From Glandiceps talaboti (lineage: Eukaryota > Hemichordata > Enteropneusta > Spengelidae), in NCBI RefSeq assembly GCF_964340395.1, contig NC_135553.1:24534449-24560448 (forward strand): a DNA stretch of 26,000 nt, given 5' to 3'. Below are positions 1-26,000 of this stretch, piece by piece. The position numbers were made by a program, and so were the translations under genes. The notes below the pieces were generated by a model. The model ran no database searches. It saw only the letters and a program-made list of their open reading frames with translations, and was not told the origin of the DNA. The first letter of the stretch is position 1; the number at the start of each line of letters is the position of its first letter.

Positions 1-136
1 GCTGTACTAAGGGTTACCAAGCCACACAGACTGCTGTACTAAGGGTTACCAAGCCACATAGACTGCTGTACTATTACCAAGCCACACAGACTGCTGTACT
101 ATTACCAAGCCACACAGACTATTCTACAAGTTTACC
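1..136 (+). repeat. 32-bp minisatellite, 5' leader of C1q copy 1 (cut by window edge)
   Basis: Four to five tandem units of gactgctgtactaagggtta plus ccaagccacaca, the later ones shortened to 28 bp by loss of aaggg. The same array occurs upstream of the second C1q gene with more units. It lies between the expected transcription start and the ATG, so it is probably part of the 5' untranslated leader; no ATG occurs in the unit. The array starts before the window, so its true length is unknown. Confidence 0.85.
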
Positions 137-203
137 AAGCTTGATATCTGGCAGCTGACATCTTGCATTCATCTCAAACTACTTGTACTAAATACAATCC
201 AGA

Positions 204-351
204 ATGGATACTGTCCTTGTCAAGTTATTTCTGAAATACTGTATTATTGTTGGTGTATTCCAACTTTGTGTGACTCTAGCTCAACAACAACATGAAGACA
301 CTCAGAGTGAACGGTGTACAAATTGTTGTAATGGAATTCCAGGCATTCCAG
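204..351 (+). CDS. C1q copy 1, exon 1
   Basis: 148 nt: signal peptide, Gln-rich linker, Cys cluster and the first two collagen triplets. It ends CCA-G before the donor gtaattag, phase 1. Confidence 0.88.
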
Positions 352-544
352 GTAATTAGCTTATAAACATTTAATTATTTATAACTATCTAACTTTGAAA
401 CTTATCACATTTTGAGGACCCCAACCATTCCACATGTATATGTTTTAAATTCCAAAGTGACCTTCATCTCTGCAACATACATATGTACGTTCATCTCTAA
501 AACATACATTTGTACATACATATGTACATACATACATACATACA

Positions 545-579
<35 letters not shown>

Positions 580-685
580 TACACACACACATACATGCAT
601 ACATACATGCATGCATGCATGCATACATACATACATACATACATACATACATACATACATACATACATACATAGAAATGTATGCA

Positions 686-730
<45 letters not shown>

Positions 731-1609
731 ACACACACACTATATTTAACCCCAGGTAAACAAGAAAACATATACAATGATTTGATAATGTAATTATACC
801 ATAAAATTCCTGTATGTTTATTAGAAGTAGACAAACTAATCAAAAGTATAACAGCTGCTGTTGTAAGTTTTCATAATATTCATGTCTACATTTATCAATT
901 TCTTCCAGGAATTCCTGGAACTGCTGGTTTACCAGGTTCTATAGGCCAAAAGGGTGACAATGGTTTGCAAGGATTGGATGGGTTGCCTGGTGAAAAGGGT
1001 GCCAGTGGTGAAAAGGGTGACAGTGGTGGACAAGGTCAGAAAGGAACTACAGGTAAACCAGGACCAAGGGGTGACAAGGGTGATGAAGGCCACACTGGTG
1101 TCAAAGGTCAAAAGGGCATCAAAGGTGACACTGGGTCAACAGGAGCTCAAGGGATACAGGGTCCTAAGGGAGACAAGGGAGAAACAGGTCAAGGACAACA
1201 CCGGCAAAAAGTAGCATTTTCTGTTGCTAGGACAACATCCCTGGTACGTGTGTCTAGTGACACCACTATAATTTATAACAAAGTGTATTCCAACATTGGC
1301 AATGGTTATGATGTATCTACTGGTAAATTTACATGCCCTGTCAGTGGTATGTATGTTTTCATGATTTCTGCACTAAGATATCCTAATAATGATAACTTAT
1401 TTGTGTGTATCATGAAGAACACTACCAAGTTACCCTGTGTTTTTGCCAACAGTTCAGGTAACAGGGAATCTGGTGCCAACAGTGTGATCATAGATGTACA
1501 ACAAGGTGATGAAATCTGGGCTCGACTTGGTAGTGGTCATTCTTTGTTTAGTAATAGCAATGAATTCACAACATTTTCTGGTTACCTTTTGTTTTCAGAC
1601 ACAGACTAA
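204..1609 (+). CDS. Secreted collagen-like C1q-domain protein, copy 1 (exons 204-351 and 909-1609)
   Basis: A two-exon gene encoding 282 residues. Residues 1-26 form a signal peptide (hydrophobic run ending VTLA before QQQ). A cysteine cluster at C38, C41 and C42 lies just before the collagen region and could form interchain disulfides. Residues 44-142 are 33 uninterrupted Gly-X-Y triplets, many of the GEKG/GDKG type. Residues ~151-282 are a C1q globular head with the family signatures GKFTCPVSGMYVF and FSGYLLF. The intron (352-908, gtaatt...tcttccag) splits a glycine codon at phase 1. Family knowledge: such proteins are extracellular, trimerise through the C1q head and collagen helix, and many act as pattern-recognition or complement-like lectins. 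The ligand here cannot be read from sequence. The ATG at 204 is the first in the leader and opens the signal peptide. The paralogue at 3169 differs at S266T and E268G. Confidence 0.9.
512..740 (+). repeat. (CATA)n and (CA)n microsatellite in C1q copy 1 intron
   Basis: A compound microsatellite of tacata/tgca tetranucleotides followed by a CA run, inside the only coding-region intron. The same tract in copy 2 (3475-3700) differs in length and interruptions. The Tyr/Ile/His/Thr or Val/Cys/Met reading frames across it are artefacts of the repeat. Confidence 0.95.
909..1609 (+). CDS. C1q copy 1, exon 2
   Basis: 701 nt from the acceptor tcttccag to the TAA at 1607-1609. It holds 31 collagen triplets and the whole C1q head. 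Confidence 0.92.
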
Positions 1610-2000
1610 AAATAGATTCTTTAAAACCAAAGAACGATTCAACACTTTACATGTTTACATTCTTTGTTTTAGATCAACGATGTGAAAGTGAGTCCTGATA
1701 CAAAAATCAGAATACATCATATAAATTTAATGTAGGAAACTCTAGTGATAGGAAAATGATCCAAACTGTCAGAGCATGCTCAGTTGCAAAGGATTGTGGG
1801 ATTATTTGTATTTAGGGAAATATCTAATCTGGTTTGAATGGAAGGATAGTTGTTCATTGTCAAGTAATTTCTATTCATTGTGTATATTTTCACATACAGA
1901 ATAAGTAACTGCACTGGGAATCAAAATACAAATATTTCAGATAACTACAGATAACTCATTTTTACAGCAAATATATATTTACCTACTTTTATTAAAAGGA

Positions 2001-2091
2001 AATAAAACCGAGAAAATATACTTTACTAGGATTAACTCTAAATTCTAGCTAATCTGGGGTAATTATTAATTTTTAATAATGAAATAATAAA
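2001..2091 (+). terminator. Candidate poly(A) signals of C1q copy 1
   Basis: AATAAA hexamers occur at 2001-2006 and 2086-2091, 390-480 bp after the stop codon, with another at 2477-2482. Which one is used cannot be decided without transcripts. Copy 2 has the same hexamers about 2960 bp further on. Confidence 0.4.
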
Positions 2092-2105
2092 GCATTATCA
2101 CTGAG

Positions 2106-2310
2106 GTTTTACACTAGCTGTGCAAGAGATTTTATTTTCACCCCAAAAGAATATAACAAGCATGTGACAAAAGGACACGAGAGAGCACCCTCTGTGTTCT
2201 ATGACTACAACGTTTTACACTAGCTATGCAAGAGATGTTATTTTCACCCCAAGTAAGAATAACAAGCATGTGACACAAGAGAGTGCCCTCTGTGTTGAAT
2301 GACTACAAAC
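2106..2310 (+). repeat. Two ~103-bp direct repeats in 3' flank of C1q copy 1
   Basis: Units at 2106-2211 and 2212-2310 both begin gttttacactagct and carry the same blocks in order (gcaagagat, ttattttcacccca, aacaagcatgtgac, ccctctgtgtt, gactacaa). They differ by about 15% plus small indels, so this internal duplication is older than the duplication of the whole gene, which copied it to 5066-5270. Confidence 0.8.
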
Positions 2311-2741
2311 TATCTACTAGCTGTTTAAACTAGGAATTCCATGCAAAATGAACCAACAGCTGTTTCCATGGTAATTTGCACACACTATTTTGTGTGTTAT
2401 AATTCTTGTTTTGGTTCAAAGTCAAAGTGATGTATCTATGTACACTTGTATTAGTACTGGAATCTTGATATATAGTAATAAATTACATAGAAATGTACAT
2501 TGGATATACTTGTCAATTTCTTTCCCACGACATCAATGACCTTTAGATCACTCACTGAAAAAACATTTGCTGGGAAAATAGGAACTTGGCTGTTTTGTAT
2601 TTTAATGTTAATTTGTTTTTCCTCTTGTTTTCGTCAAATGTAACTCCAAAACAACATGTTTGATTACCATATATGGTCATTATGGGGTTTCTTTGTGGGT
2701 ACAAACTGATTAAAAACATGTGAGATTTCAGAACTGAGATG

Positions 2742-2749
2742 TATAAATA
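2742..2749 (+). promoter_or_regulatory. TATA box of C1q copy 2
   Basis: TATAAATA in the context gatgtataaatagaggg. Transcription would start near 2770-2776 (acatctccac), just before the 32-bp minisatellite leader. The equivalent element of copy 1 lies left of the window. Confidence 0.6.
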
Positions 2750-2796
2750 GAGGGAATGAACACAACATCTCCACAACGGACACAGAGAAGATTAGA

Positions 2797-3105
2797 GACT
2801 GCTGTACTAAGGGTTACCAAGCCACACAGACTGCTGTACTAAGGTTTACCAAGCCACACAGACTGCTGTACTAAGGGGTTACCAAGCCACACAGACTGCT
2901 GTACTAAGGGTTACCAAGCCACACAGACTGCTGTACTAAGGGTTACCAAGCCACACAGACTGCTGTACTAAGGGTTACCAAGCCACACAGACTGCTGTAC
3001 TAAGGGTTACCAAGCCACACAGACTGCTGTACTAAGGGTTACCAAACCACACAGACTGCTGTACTATTACCAAGCCACACAGACTATTCTACAAGTTTAC
3101 CAAGC
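2797..3105 (+). repeat. 32-bp minisatellite, 5' leader of C1q copy 2
   Basis: Units start at 2797, 2829, 2861, 2894, 2926, 2958, 2990, 3022, 3054 and 3082, about ten in all. One is 33 bp, one is 28 bp, and the last is degenerate. The array lies between the TATA box and the ATG at 3169. Each unit contains tgtactaag and no ATG, so an unspliced leader would have no upstream start codon. Confidence 0.9.
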
Positions 3106-3168
3106 TTGATATCTGGCAGCTGACATCTTGCATTCATCTCAAACTACTTGTACTAAATACAATCCAGA

Positions 3169-3316
3169 ATGGATACTGTCCTTGTCAAGTTATTTCTGAA
3201 ATACTGTATTATTGTTGGTGTATTCCAACTTTGTGTGACTCTAGCTCAACAACAACATGAAGACACTCAGAGTGAACGGTGTACAAATTGTTGTAATGGA
3301 ATTCCAGGCATTCCAG
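3169..3316 (+). CDS. C1q copy 2, exon 1
   Basis: 148 nt, same sequence as 204-351: signal peptide, Cys cluster, start of the collagen region; donor gtaattag. Confidence 0.88.
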
Positions 3317-3505
3317 GTAATTAGCTTATAAACATTTAATTATTTATAACTATCTAACTTTGAAACTTATCACATTTTGAGGACCCCAACCATTCCACAT
3401 GTATATGTTTTAAATTCCAAAGTGACCTTCATCTCTGCAACATACATATGTACGTTCATCTCTAAAACATACATTTGTACATACATATGTACATACATAC
3501 GTACA

Positions 3506-3539
<34 letters not shown>

Positions 3540-4569
3540 CACACACACATACATGCATACATACATGCATGCATGCATGCATACATACATACATACATAC
3601 ATACATACATACATACATACATACATACATACATACATACATAGAAATGTATGCACACACATACACACACACACACACACACACTAACACACACACACAC
3701 TATATTTAACCCCAGGTAAACAAGAAAACATATACAATGATTTGATAATGTAATTATACCATAAAATTCCTGTATGTTTATTAGAAGTAGACAAACTAAT
3801 CAAAAGTATAACAGCTGCTGTTGTAAGTTTTCATAATATTCATGTCTACATTTATCAATTTCTTCCAGGAATTCCTGGAACTGCTGGTTTACCAGGTTCT
3901 ATAGGCCAAAAGGGTGACAATGGTTTGCAAGGATTGGATGGGTTGCCTGGTGAAAAGGGTGCCAGTGGTGAAAAGGGTGACAGTGGTGGACAAGGTCAGA
4001 AAGGAACTACAGGTAAACCAGGACCAAGGGGTGACAAGGGTGATGAAGGCCACACTGGTGTCAAAGGTCAAAAGGGCATCAAAGGTGACACTGGGTCAAC
4101 AGGAGCTCAAGGGATACAGGGTCCTAAGGGAGACAAGGGAGAAACAGGTCAAGGACAACACCGGCAAAAAGTAGCATTTTCTGTTGCTAGGACAACATCC
4201 CTGGTACGTGTGTCTAGTGACACCACTATAATTTATAACAAAGTGTATTCCAACATTGGCAATGGTTATGATGTATCTACTGGTAAATTTACATGCCCTG
4301 TCAGTGGTATGTATGTTTTCATGATTTCTGCACTAAGATATCCTAATAATGATAACTTATTTGTGTGTATCATGAAGAACACTACCAAGTTACCCTGTGT
4401 TTTTGCCAACAGTTCAGGTAACAGGGAATCTGGTGCCAACAGTGTGATCATAGATGTACAACAAGGTGATGAAATCTGGGCTCGACTTGGTAGTGGTCAT
4501 TCTTTGTTTAGTAATACCAATGGATTCACAACATTTTCTGGTTACCTTTTGTTTTCAGACACAGACTAA
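3169..4569 (+). CDS. Secreted collagen-like C1q-domain protein, copy 2 (exons 3169-3316 and 3869-4569)
   Basis: The tandem paralogue of the gene at 204, with the same length (282 residues), exon structure and phase-1 intron. It carries the signal peptide at 1-26, cysteines 38/41/42, 33 Gly-X-Y triplets at 44-142 and the C1q head from ~151. In the coding sequence I see only two substitutions, at 4517 and 4523, both amino-acid changing (Ser266 to Thr, Glu268 to Gly) and close together in a loop before the last C1q strand. It has its own TATA box (2742) and a longer leader minisatellite. Function by family: an extracellular C1q-type recognition protein that probably forms trimers. With such similarity the two chains could mix in one trimer; that is inference. 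Confidence 0.9.
3475..3700 (+). repeat. (CATA)n and (CA)n microsatellite in C1q copy 2 intron
   Basis: Counterpart of the tract at 512-740, with a different number of repeats and a different CA interruption (ctaacac). Microsatellite length is one of the few visible differences between the two gene copies. Confidence 0.95.
3869..4569 (+). CDS. C1q copy 2, exon 2
   Basis: 701 nt from the acceptor tcttccag to the TAA at 4567-4569. It carries most of the collagen region and the C1q head, and both coding differences from copy 1. Confidence 0.92.
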
Positions 4570-4960
4570 AAATAGATTCTTTAAAACCAAAGAACGATTC
4601 AACACTTTACATGTTTACATTCTTTGTTTTAGATCAACGATGTGAAAGTGAGTCCTGATACAAAAATCAGAATACATCATATAAATTTAATGTAGGAAAC
4701 TCTAGTGATAGGAAAATGATCCAAACTGTCAGAGCATGCTCAGTTGCAAAGGATTGTGGGATTATTTGTATTTAGGGAAATATCTAATCTGGTTTGAATG
4801 GAAGGATAGTTGTTCATTGTCAAGTAATTTCTATTCATTGTGTATATTTTCACATACAGAATAAGTAACTGCACTGGGAATCAAAATACAAATATTTCAG
4901 ATAACTACAGATAACTCATTTTTACAGCAAATATATATTTACCTACTTTTATTAAAAGGA

Positions 4961-5051
4961 AATAAAACCGAGAAAATATACTTTACTAGGATTAACTCTA
5001 AATTCTAGCTAATCTGGGGTAATTATTAATTTTTAATAATGAAATAATAAA
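4961..5051 (+). terminator. Candidate poly(A) signals of C1q copy 2
   Basis: AATAAA hexamers at 4961-4966 and 5046-5051 correspond to those of copy 1. Confidence 0.4.
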
Positions 5052-5065
5052 GCATTATCACTGAG

Positions 5066-5270
5066 GTTTTACACTAGCTGTGCAAGAGATTTTATTTTCA
5101 CCCCAAAAGAATATAACAAGCATGTGACAAAAGGACACGAGAGAGCGCCCTCTGTGTTCTATGACTACAACGTTTTACACTAGCTATGCAAGAGATGTTA
5201 TTTTCACCCCAAGTAAGAATAACAAGCATGTGACACAAGAGAGTGCCCTCTGTGTTGAATGACTACAAAC
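5066..5270 (+). repeat. Two ~103-bp direct repeats in 3' flank of C1q copy 2
   Basis: Same internal duplication as 2106-2310, carried along by the gene duplication. One visible change is gagagcgccctc for gagagcaccctc. Confidence 0.8.
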
Positions 5271-5499
5271 TATCTACTAGCTGTTTAAACTAGGAATTCC
5301 ATGCAAAATGAACCAACAGCTGTTTCCATGGTAATTTGCACTATTTTGTGTGTTATAATTCTTGTTTTGGTTCAAAGTCAAAGTGATGTATCTATACACT
5401 TGTATTAGTACTGGAATCTTAATATATAGTAATAAATTACATAGAAATGTACATTGGATATACTTGTCAATTTCTTTCCCACGACATCAATGACCTTTA

Positions 5500-5690
5500 G
5501 ATCACTCACTGAAAAAACATTTCCTGGGAAAATAGGAACTTGGCTGTTTCGTATTTTAATGTTAATTTGTATTGCCTCTTGTTTTTGTCAAATGGACACC
5601 AAAACAACACGTTGATAACCGTATATGGTCATTACGGGGTTTCTTTTTGGGTACAAAGACACTCAGAGTAAACATTGTACAAATTATTTT
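5500..5690 (+). pseudogene. Remnant of a third C1q copy (promoter region plus exon 1 scrap)
   Basis: 5500-5655 aligns with the promoter-proximal region 2540-2706 of copy 2 but with roughly 10% differences. At 5656-5686 the sequence jumps to aagacactcagag and tgtacaaatt, matching exon 1 (295-325 in copy 1) with three mismatches over about 31 bp. The TATA box, minisatellite leader, ATG and signal peptide that should lie between are deleted, and nothing of exon 2 follows. This is a broken, older copy with no coding capacity. Confidence 0.7.
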
Positions 5691-6048
5691 ATTCATCTAT
5701 CAAGCCTATGTGTGGTAACTATAGATATCTAAGCATGGATATTACCATTTTAGCATGGTTTGACAAGTAAATGATTTCTCCTTAGAACTACAAGTCCAAT
5801 ACAATATGGTACAATGTGTAGCACAGGTATAAAGTATTTCCACTCTTTGCCTAACATGTTTATAGCCTTAACATAACACTATAAGTTTTCATTGTTTTAA
5901 TACAGTCAATTTGTGCTAGCAAACAGTTGAGTGATTACAGTGTACAACTGTGATTATATGTAGCCTTGTCAGCAAAGCGAGATGTCAACATGTTTTTGAC
6001 ATTGATATTAACACACTAGTCATTGACTATTGAATACTTGGCTTTGCA
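5691..6048. other. AT-rich unique sequence, no gene seen
   Basis: Stops in all frames and no exon-like stretch. It separates the C1q remnant from the 25-bp minisatellite. Confidence 0.6.
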
Positions 6049-6619
6049 CTGCTAACTTTACAACTTGTACTGCTAACTGTAGAACTTGCATTGCTAACAT
6101 TACAACTTGCACTGCTAACATTGTTTATAACTTGCACTGCTAACATTGTTTACAACTTGCACTGCTAACATTGTTTACAATTAACTTGTACTACTAACAT
6201 TGTTTACAACTTGCACTGCTAACATTACGACTTGCACTGTTTACATTGTTTATAACTTGCACTGCTTACATCGCAGCTTGTACTACTAACATTGTTTACA
6301 ACTTGCACTGCTAACATTACAACTTGCACTGCTAACATTGTTGAAAATTCGGGCTTCGCGAAAATACGGAGCGTCGTAGTCACACGTCAATGAACAGATA
6401 TCTCTATGTGGTCGATGAGGGTGCACAGTACAAGGTTGTTCGAGTATGATGGAGTACGTTATGTAGACGGTATCGGTACATACAAAATAATTCATTTAGC
6501 GTCAATTTTAGTAAAGCGAAGCTCCGAGGACTGTGAGAGAATCTAACATTGTTTACAACTTGCACTGCTAACATTACAACTTGTACTGCTAACATTGTTT
6601 ACAACTTGCACTGCTACCT
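6049..6619. repeat. ~25-bp minisatellite (cttgcactgctaacattgtt family), split by a transposon
   Basis: Irregular units of gcactgctaacattgtttac plus aactt, many shortened to 18 bp (aacattacaacttgcactgct). The array is interrupted at 6343-6544 by a short mobile element and resumes exactly in register afterwards. Confidence 0.9.
6343..6544 (+). mobile_element. Short non-autonomous element, single-unit form, 9-bp target duplication
   Basis: About 202 bp, richer in CpG than its surroundings, inserted in the 25-bp minisatellite. aacattgtt is present on both sides (6334-6342 and 6545-6553); removing the element and one 9-mer restores a perfect repeat unit. It matches the right half of the inverted dimer at 19380-19762 (blocks cggagcgtcg, agtcacacgtcaa, tctctat, tcgatgaggg, cacagtacaagg, cggtacatacaaaataattc, aattttagtaaagcgaagct). 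It has no coding capacity. A 9-bp duplication suits Mutator-like transposons; that assignment is inference. Confidence 0.7.
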
Positions 6620-6797
6620 TTGCCAACAGTTTTATTGCATTTAGAGACACCACATACTGGGCTGATTTTCAAAGTAGGTGAGACAGTAACCTTTTACACA
6701 TAATTTGAATGCTATAACCTCATAGTAACTACAGACATATACCTGATGAAGCATGGGCAACAAGTGTTAATGAACAATTTAAAAGTATAATACTTAC

Positions 6798-24025
<17,228 letters not shown>

Positions 24026-24650
24026 TTTGTAGTCAACTTTTCAACAACAGTAAAAAGTCTGTGTCTAATGCAATGTGTTGTGACCATTAAAGAGAACACT
24101 GGCACATTACAACCTAGTGTGCACTTTGGTTATTAACACATTAAACAGTACATAATAAAAACAGGCAGGGAGCAAATTTAGAAAGGAAAATAACCGAGTT
24201 GTTGAAATTGCAGTAACAGCTGTTCTGTAGCCAGAGGGGTACATGGTGGAAATAGGAAACTTACACATTGATATTGACGAATACCATTATTATGCAAATC
24301 AGCTGATCAATAGTGTCTCACAATATCTCTATACCTAGGTTTGGCTAACCCCAAATAAACCTCAATGACTTTTACACCAATTATAATTCAATTAATTGAC
24401 ATTTTTACAATGTCCACACAGCACAAGTTTTATTTATAAATCATGAACAACTTTACAATTGTACTTGTCAGAAACAAATACAACAGATTTTGAAATAGTT
24501 TTAGTAACGCTAATACTATCACTAAACGATAAGAACGGAGAACGGCACTATGTCTTGTAGTTTTTGTACCGGGCTAATGTAAACTTTCAATCTTCCGTTT
24601 GCTCTCAGCTCAGGTGACTGGAATTTGATGCTTTGATAAATAAATACAGT
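24026..24650 (-). promoter_or_regulatory. Probable 5' leader and promoter region of DPY19L3
   Basis: No TATA box at a convincing distance. A relatively CpG-rich patch near 24,500-24,620 contains an ETS-type core (acggaaga on the minus strand, 24592-24599). The transcription start cannot be fixed from sequence, and a 5' leader intron is possible. Confidence 0.25.
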
Positions 24651-24916
24651 GTATAAGTTATATACTGAACATGGTTTCCTACACATCAATTATTCTATCA
24701 CACTCATGTAATTGTATGTTTGAATTTTATTAAAAGGAAACACTTTTAAACAGTGATATCAGAAAACTCAATATTTATCAGCATGCAGAGGATTGCGACT
24801 ACTCATAAAGTCACACCTCTCCACTATTGATGAATTGAACCAAGTACAAAGCTAATTCACTACCTGAAGATGTTAAGTCTTGGGAAGAAATCGCAGTATT
24901 CATATTTTCTTTGTTT

Positions 24917-25065
24917 AGTGAAGGAAACATGAGTGACATAAGGGGCATTACCACTGCAACAAGTCAAAGACGAGTTGTCACAGAACCCTTGTCGGTGAGG
25001 GAAACATGAGTGACATAAGGGGCCTTACCACTGCAACAAGTCTGAGTTGTCACAGAACCCTTGTC
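24917..25065. repeat. Tandem duplication of ~75 bp
   Basis: Units 24917-24993 and 24994-25065 share gaaacatgagtgacataagg, ttaccactgcaacaagtc and gagttgtcacagaacccttg, and differ by a 5-6 bp indel and few substitutions. Upstream of DPY19L3; no coding signal. Confidence 0.9.
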
Positions 25066-25069
25066 AAAA

Positions 25070-26000
25070 CATTTTCTGGCTGAATTAAGAAAAATGTTGG
25101 TGAAGAATGACAATATACCTGGGCAAGCTTACATTTTAACTCATATTTCAATCACCATGGAACCAATGATACAGACTTCTGTTGTTGTGACGTAGAATGA
25201 CCAGGGTTGTAAAGCCTGTATTTTCTGTACTTCTATACTCAAACACATCAAACTTGGCTTACACATGGTATAAATTTCTACATATTTTCCAGCGAAAAAA
25301 ATTCGTACAAATTCGTCCACTTTCCCTCAAAACTAATTTTAACCATTGAAGTTGAGTAATTTTACTGCACTTCTCATCAAAATACAGTGTACACAATTCT
25401 GGCACTTTTCCAACACAATAAATTCAACAAATTATTACATTTTCCTACCAAAAGAAGTTGAACAAAATTATTTTTTTTACTATTTATTGTACTTTTGAGG
25501 CATATTTTTAGTATATTTTATACTAGCAATATGGTAACAAAGTCATATAACAGAGATTATTTGTTTGAAATATCAAGCCAGCAATATTCATACATGTAAC
25601 AATAAAAAAAAATCAAAACATGTAATTTTTTTTTCTTTATATGTGCATTTAACTTTTTTCTCTCTATGAATTTTGAATGAATTCAAATCTCTGTTATGCA
25701 TGTATATATGTAAAGATGTAAAATGCACAAACTATAATAATGTAACATGCATAATTATGAAAACAAATAAACACATAGATACATAAACAAAGCAACATTC
25801 ATACATCAGGAGTTTCATCATCAAACAAGTCATAAACTTGAAGTGTGTTTGTGCAGTGTCGGGGGGGGGGGGGGGGTCTAGAAAGTAATCCATCTAAACT
25901 TCCTTCTTTTGAACAATAATTTTAGTAGAGAACCCTGCAGTACATAACCTTAGGAGCCCACATTTATATGTACCTTTCTGTTGCACCAAAAAATCAGTGA
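25070..26000. other. AT-rich flank, no gene seen
   Basis: Simple A and T runs, a poly-G run at 25861-25876, and no open frame or exon-like stretch. Confidence 0.55.

Noticed and set aside
412-843. Open frames of Thr/His/Tyr/Ile or Cys/Val/Met repeats (also 3370-3709)
   Set aside because: They are translations of the CATA and CA microsatellites in the C1q introns.
929-1214. Other open frames across the collagen region (also 3889-4174)
   Set aside because: Shadow frames of the Gly-X-Y repeats.
2480-2560. Minus-strand acceptor followed by SDLKVIDVVGKK as a missing DPY19L3 exon
   Set aside because: No match to the conserved C-terminal region, it runs quickly into stops, and it is repeated in the C1q duplicate at about 5460-5510.

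Overview
The window is eukaryotic nuclear DNA from an animal. The genes are split by GT-AG introns, the non-coding DNA is AT-rich, and micro- and minisatellites and short fold-back transposons are abundant. The gene content (secreted collagen-like C1q-domain proteins and a DPY19-type C-mannosyltransferase closest to vertebrate DPY19L3) together with repeat style suggests a marine invertebrate such as a lancelet, hemichordate or lophotrochozoan. I cannot place it more precisely from sequence alone.

Left part (1-5690, + strand): a tandem pair of nearly identical two-exon genes, each encoding a 282-residue secreted C1q protein (signal peptide, Cys cluster, 33 uninterrupted Gly-X-Y triplets, C1q globular head). 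The duplication period is about 2.96 kb. The two proteins differ at only two residues. A TATA box and a 32-bp minisatellite lie in the promoter/5' leader of copy 2; the left edge of the window cuts through the corresponding array of copy 1. At 5500-5690 a decayed promoter runs directly into a scrap of exon 1, the remnant of a third copy.

Right part (6798-24025, - strand): one large gene, a DPY19L3-like protein C-mannosyltransferase. Twelve exons join in frame with consensus splice sites into 543 codons, from the start ATG to a membrane segment roughly three quarters of the way through the family. The C-terminal quarter was not found in the window, so the C1q pair probably sits, in opposite orientation, inside a late intron of this gene or next to its truncated end.

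The DPY19L3 introns are swollen by repeats: a 3.2-kb array of about 81 copies of a 40-bp unit, an unrelated 0.9-kb array with the same 40-bp period, a 59-bp array, a 25-bp array, a G-rich array, long (GA)n, (GTCA)n and (GT)n tracts, and at least eight inverted-repeat elements. Four of these elements show credible target-site duplications. Two belong to one family, found as a single unit and as a head-to-head inverted dimer, each flanked by a 9-bp duplication and each inserted in a minisatellite. From 24026 to 26000 there is upstream or intergenic DNA without a recognisable gene.
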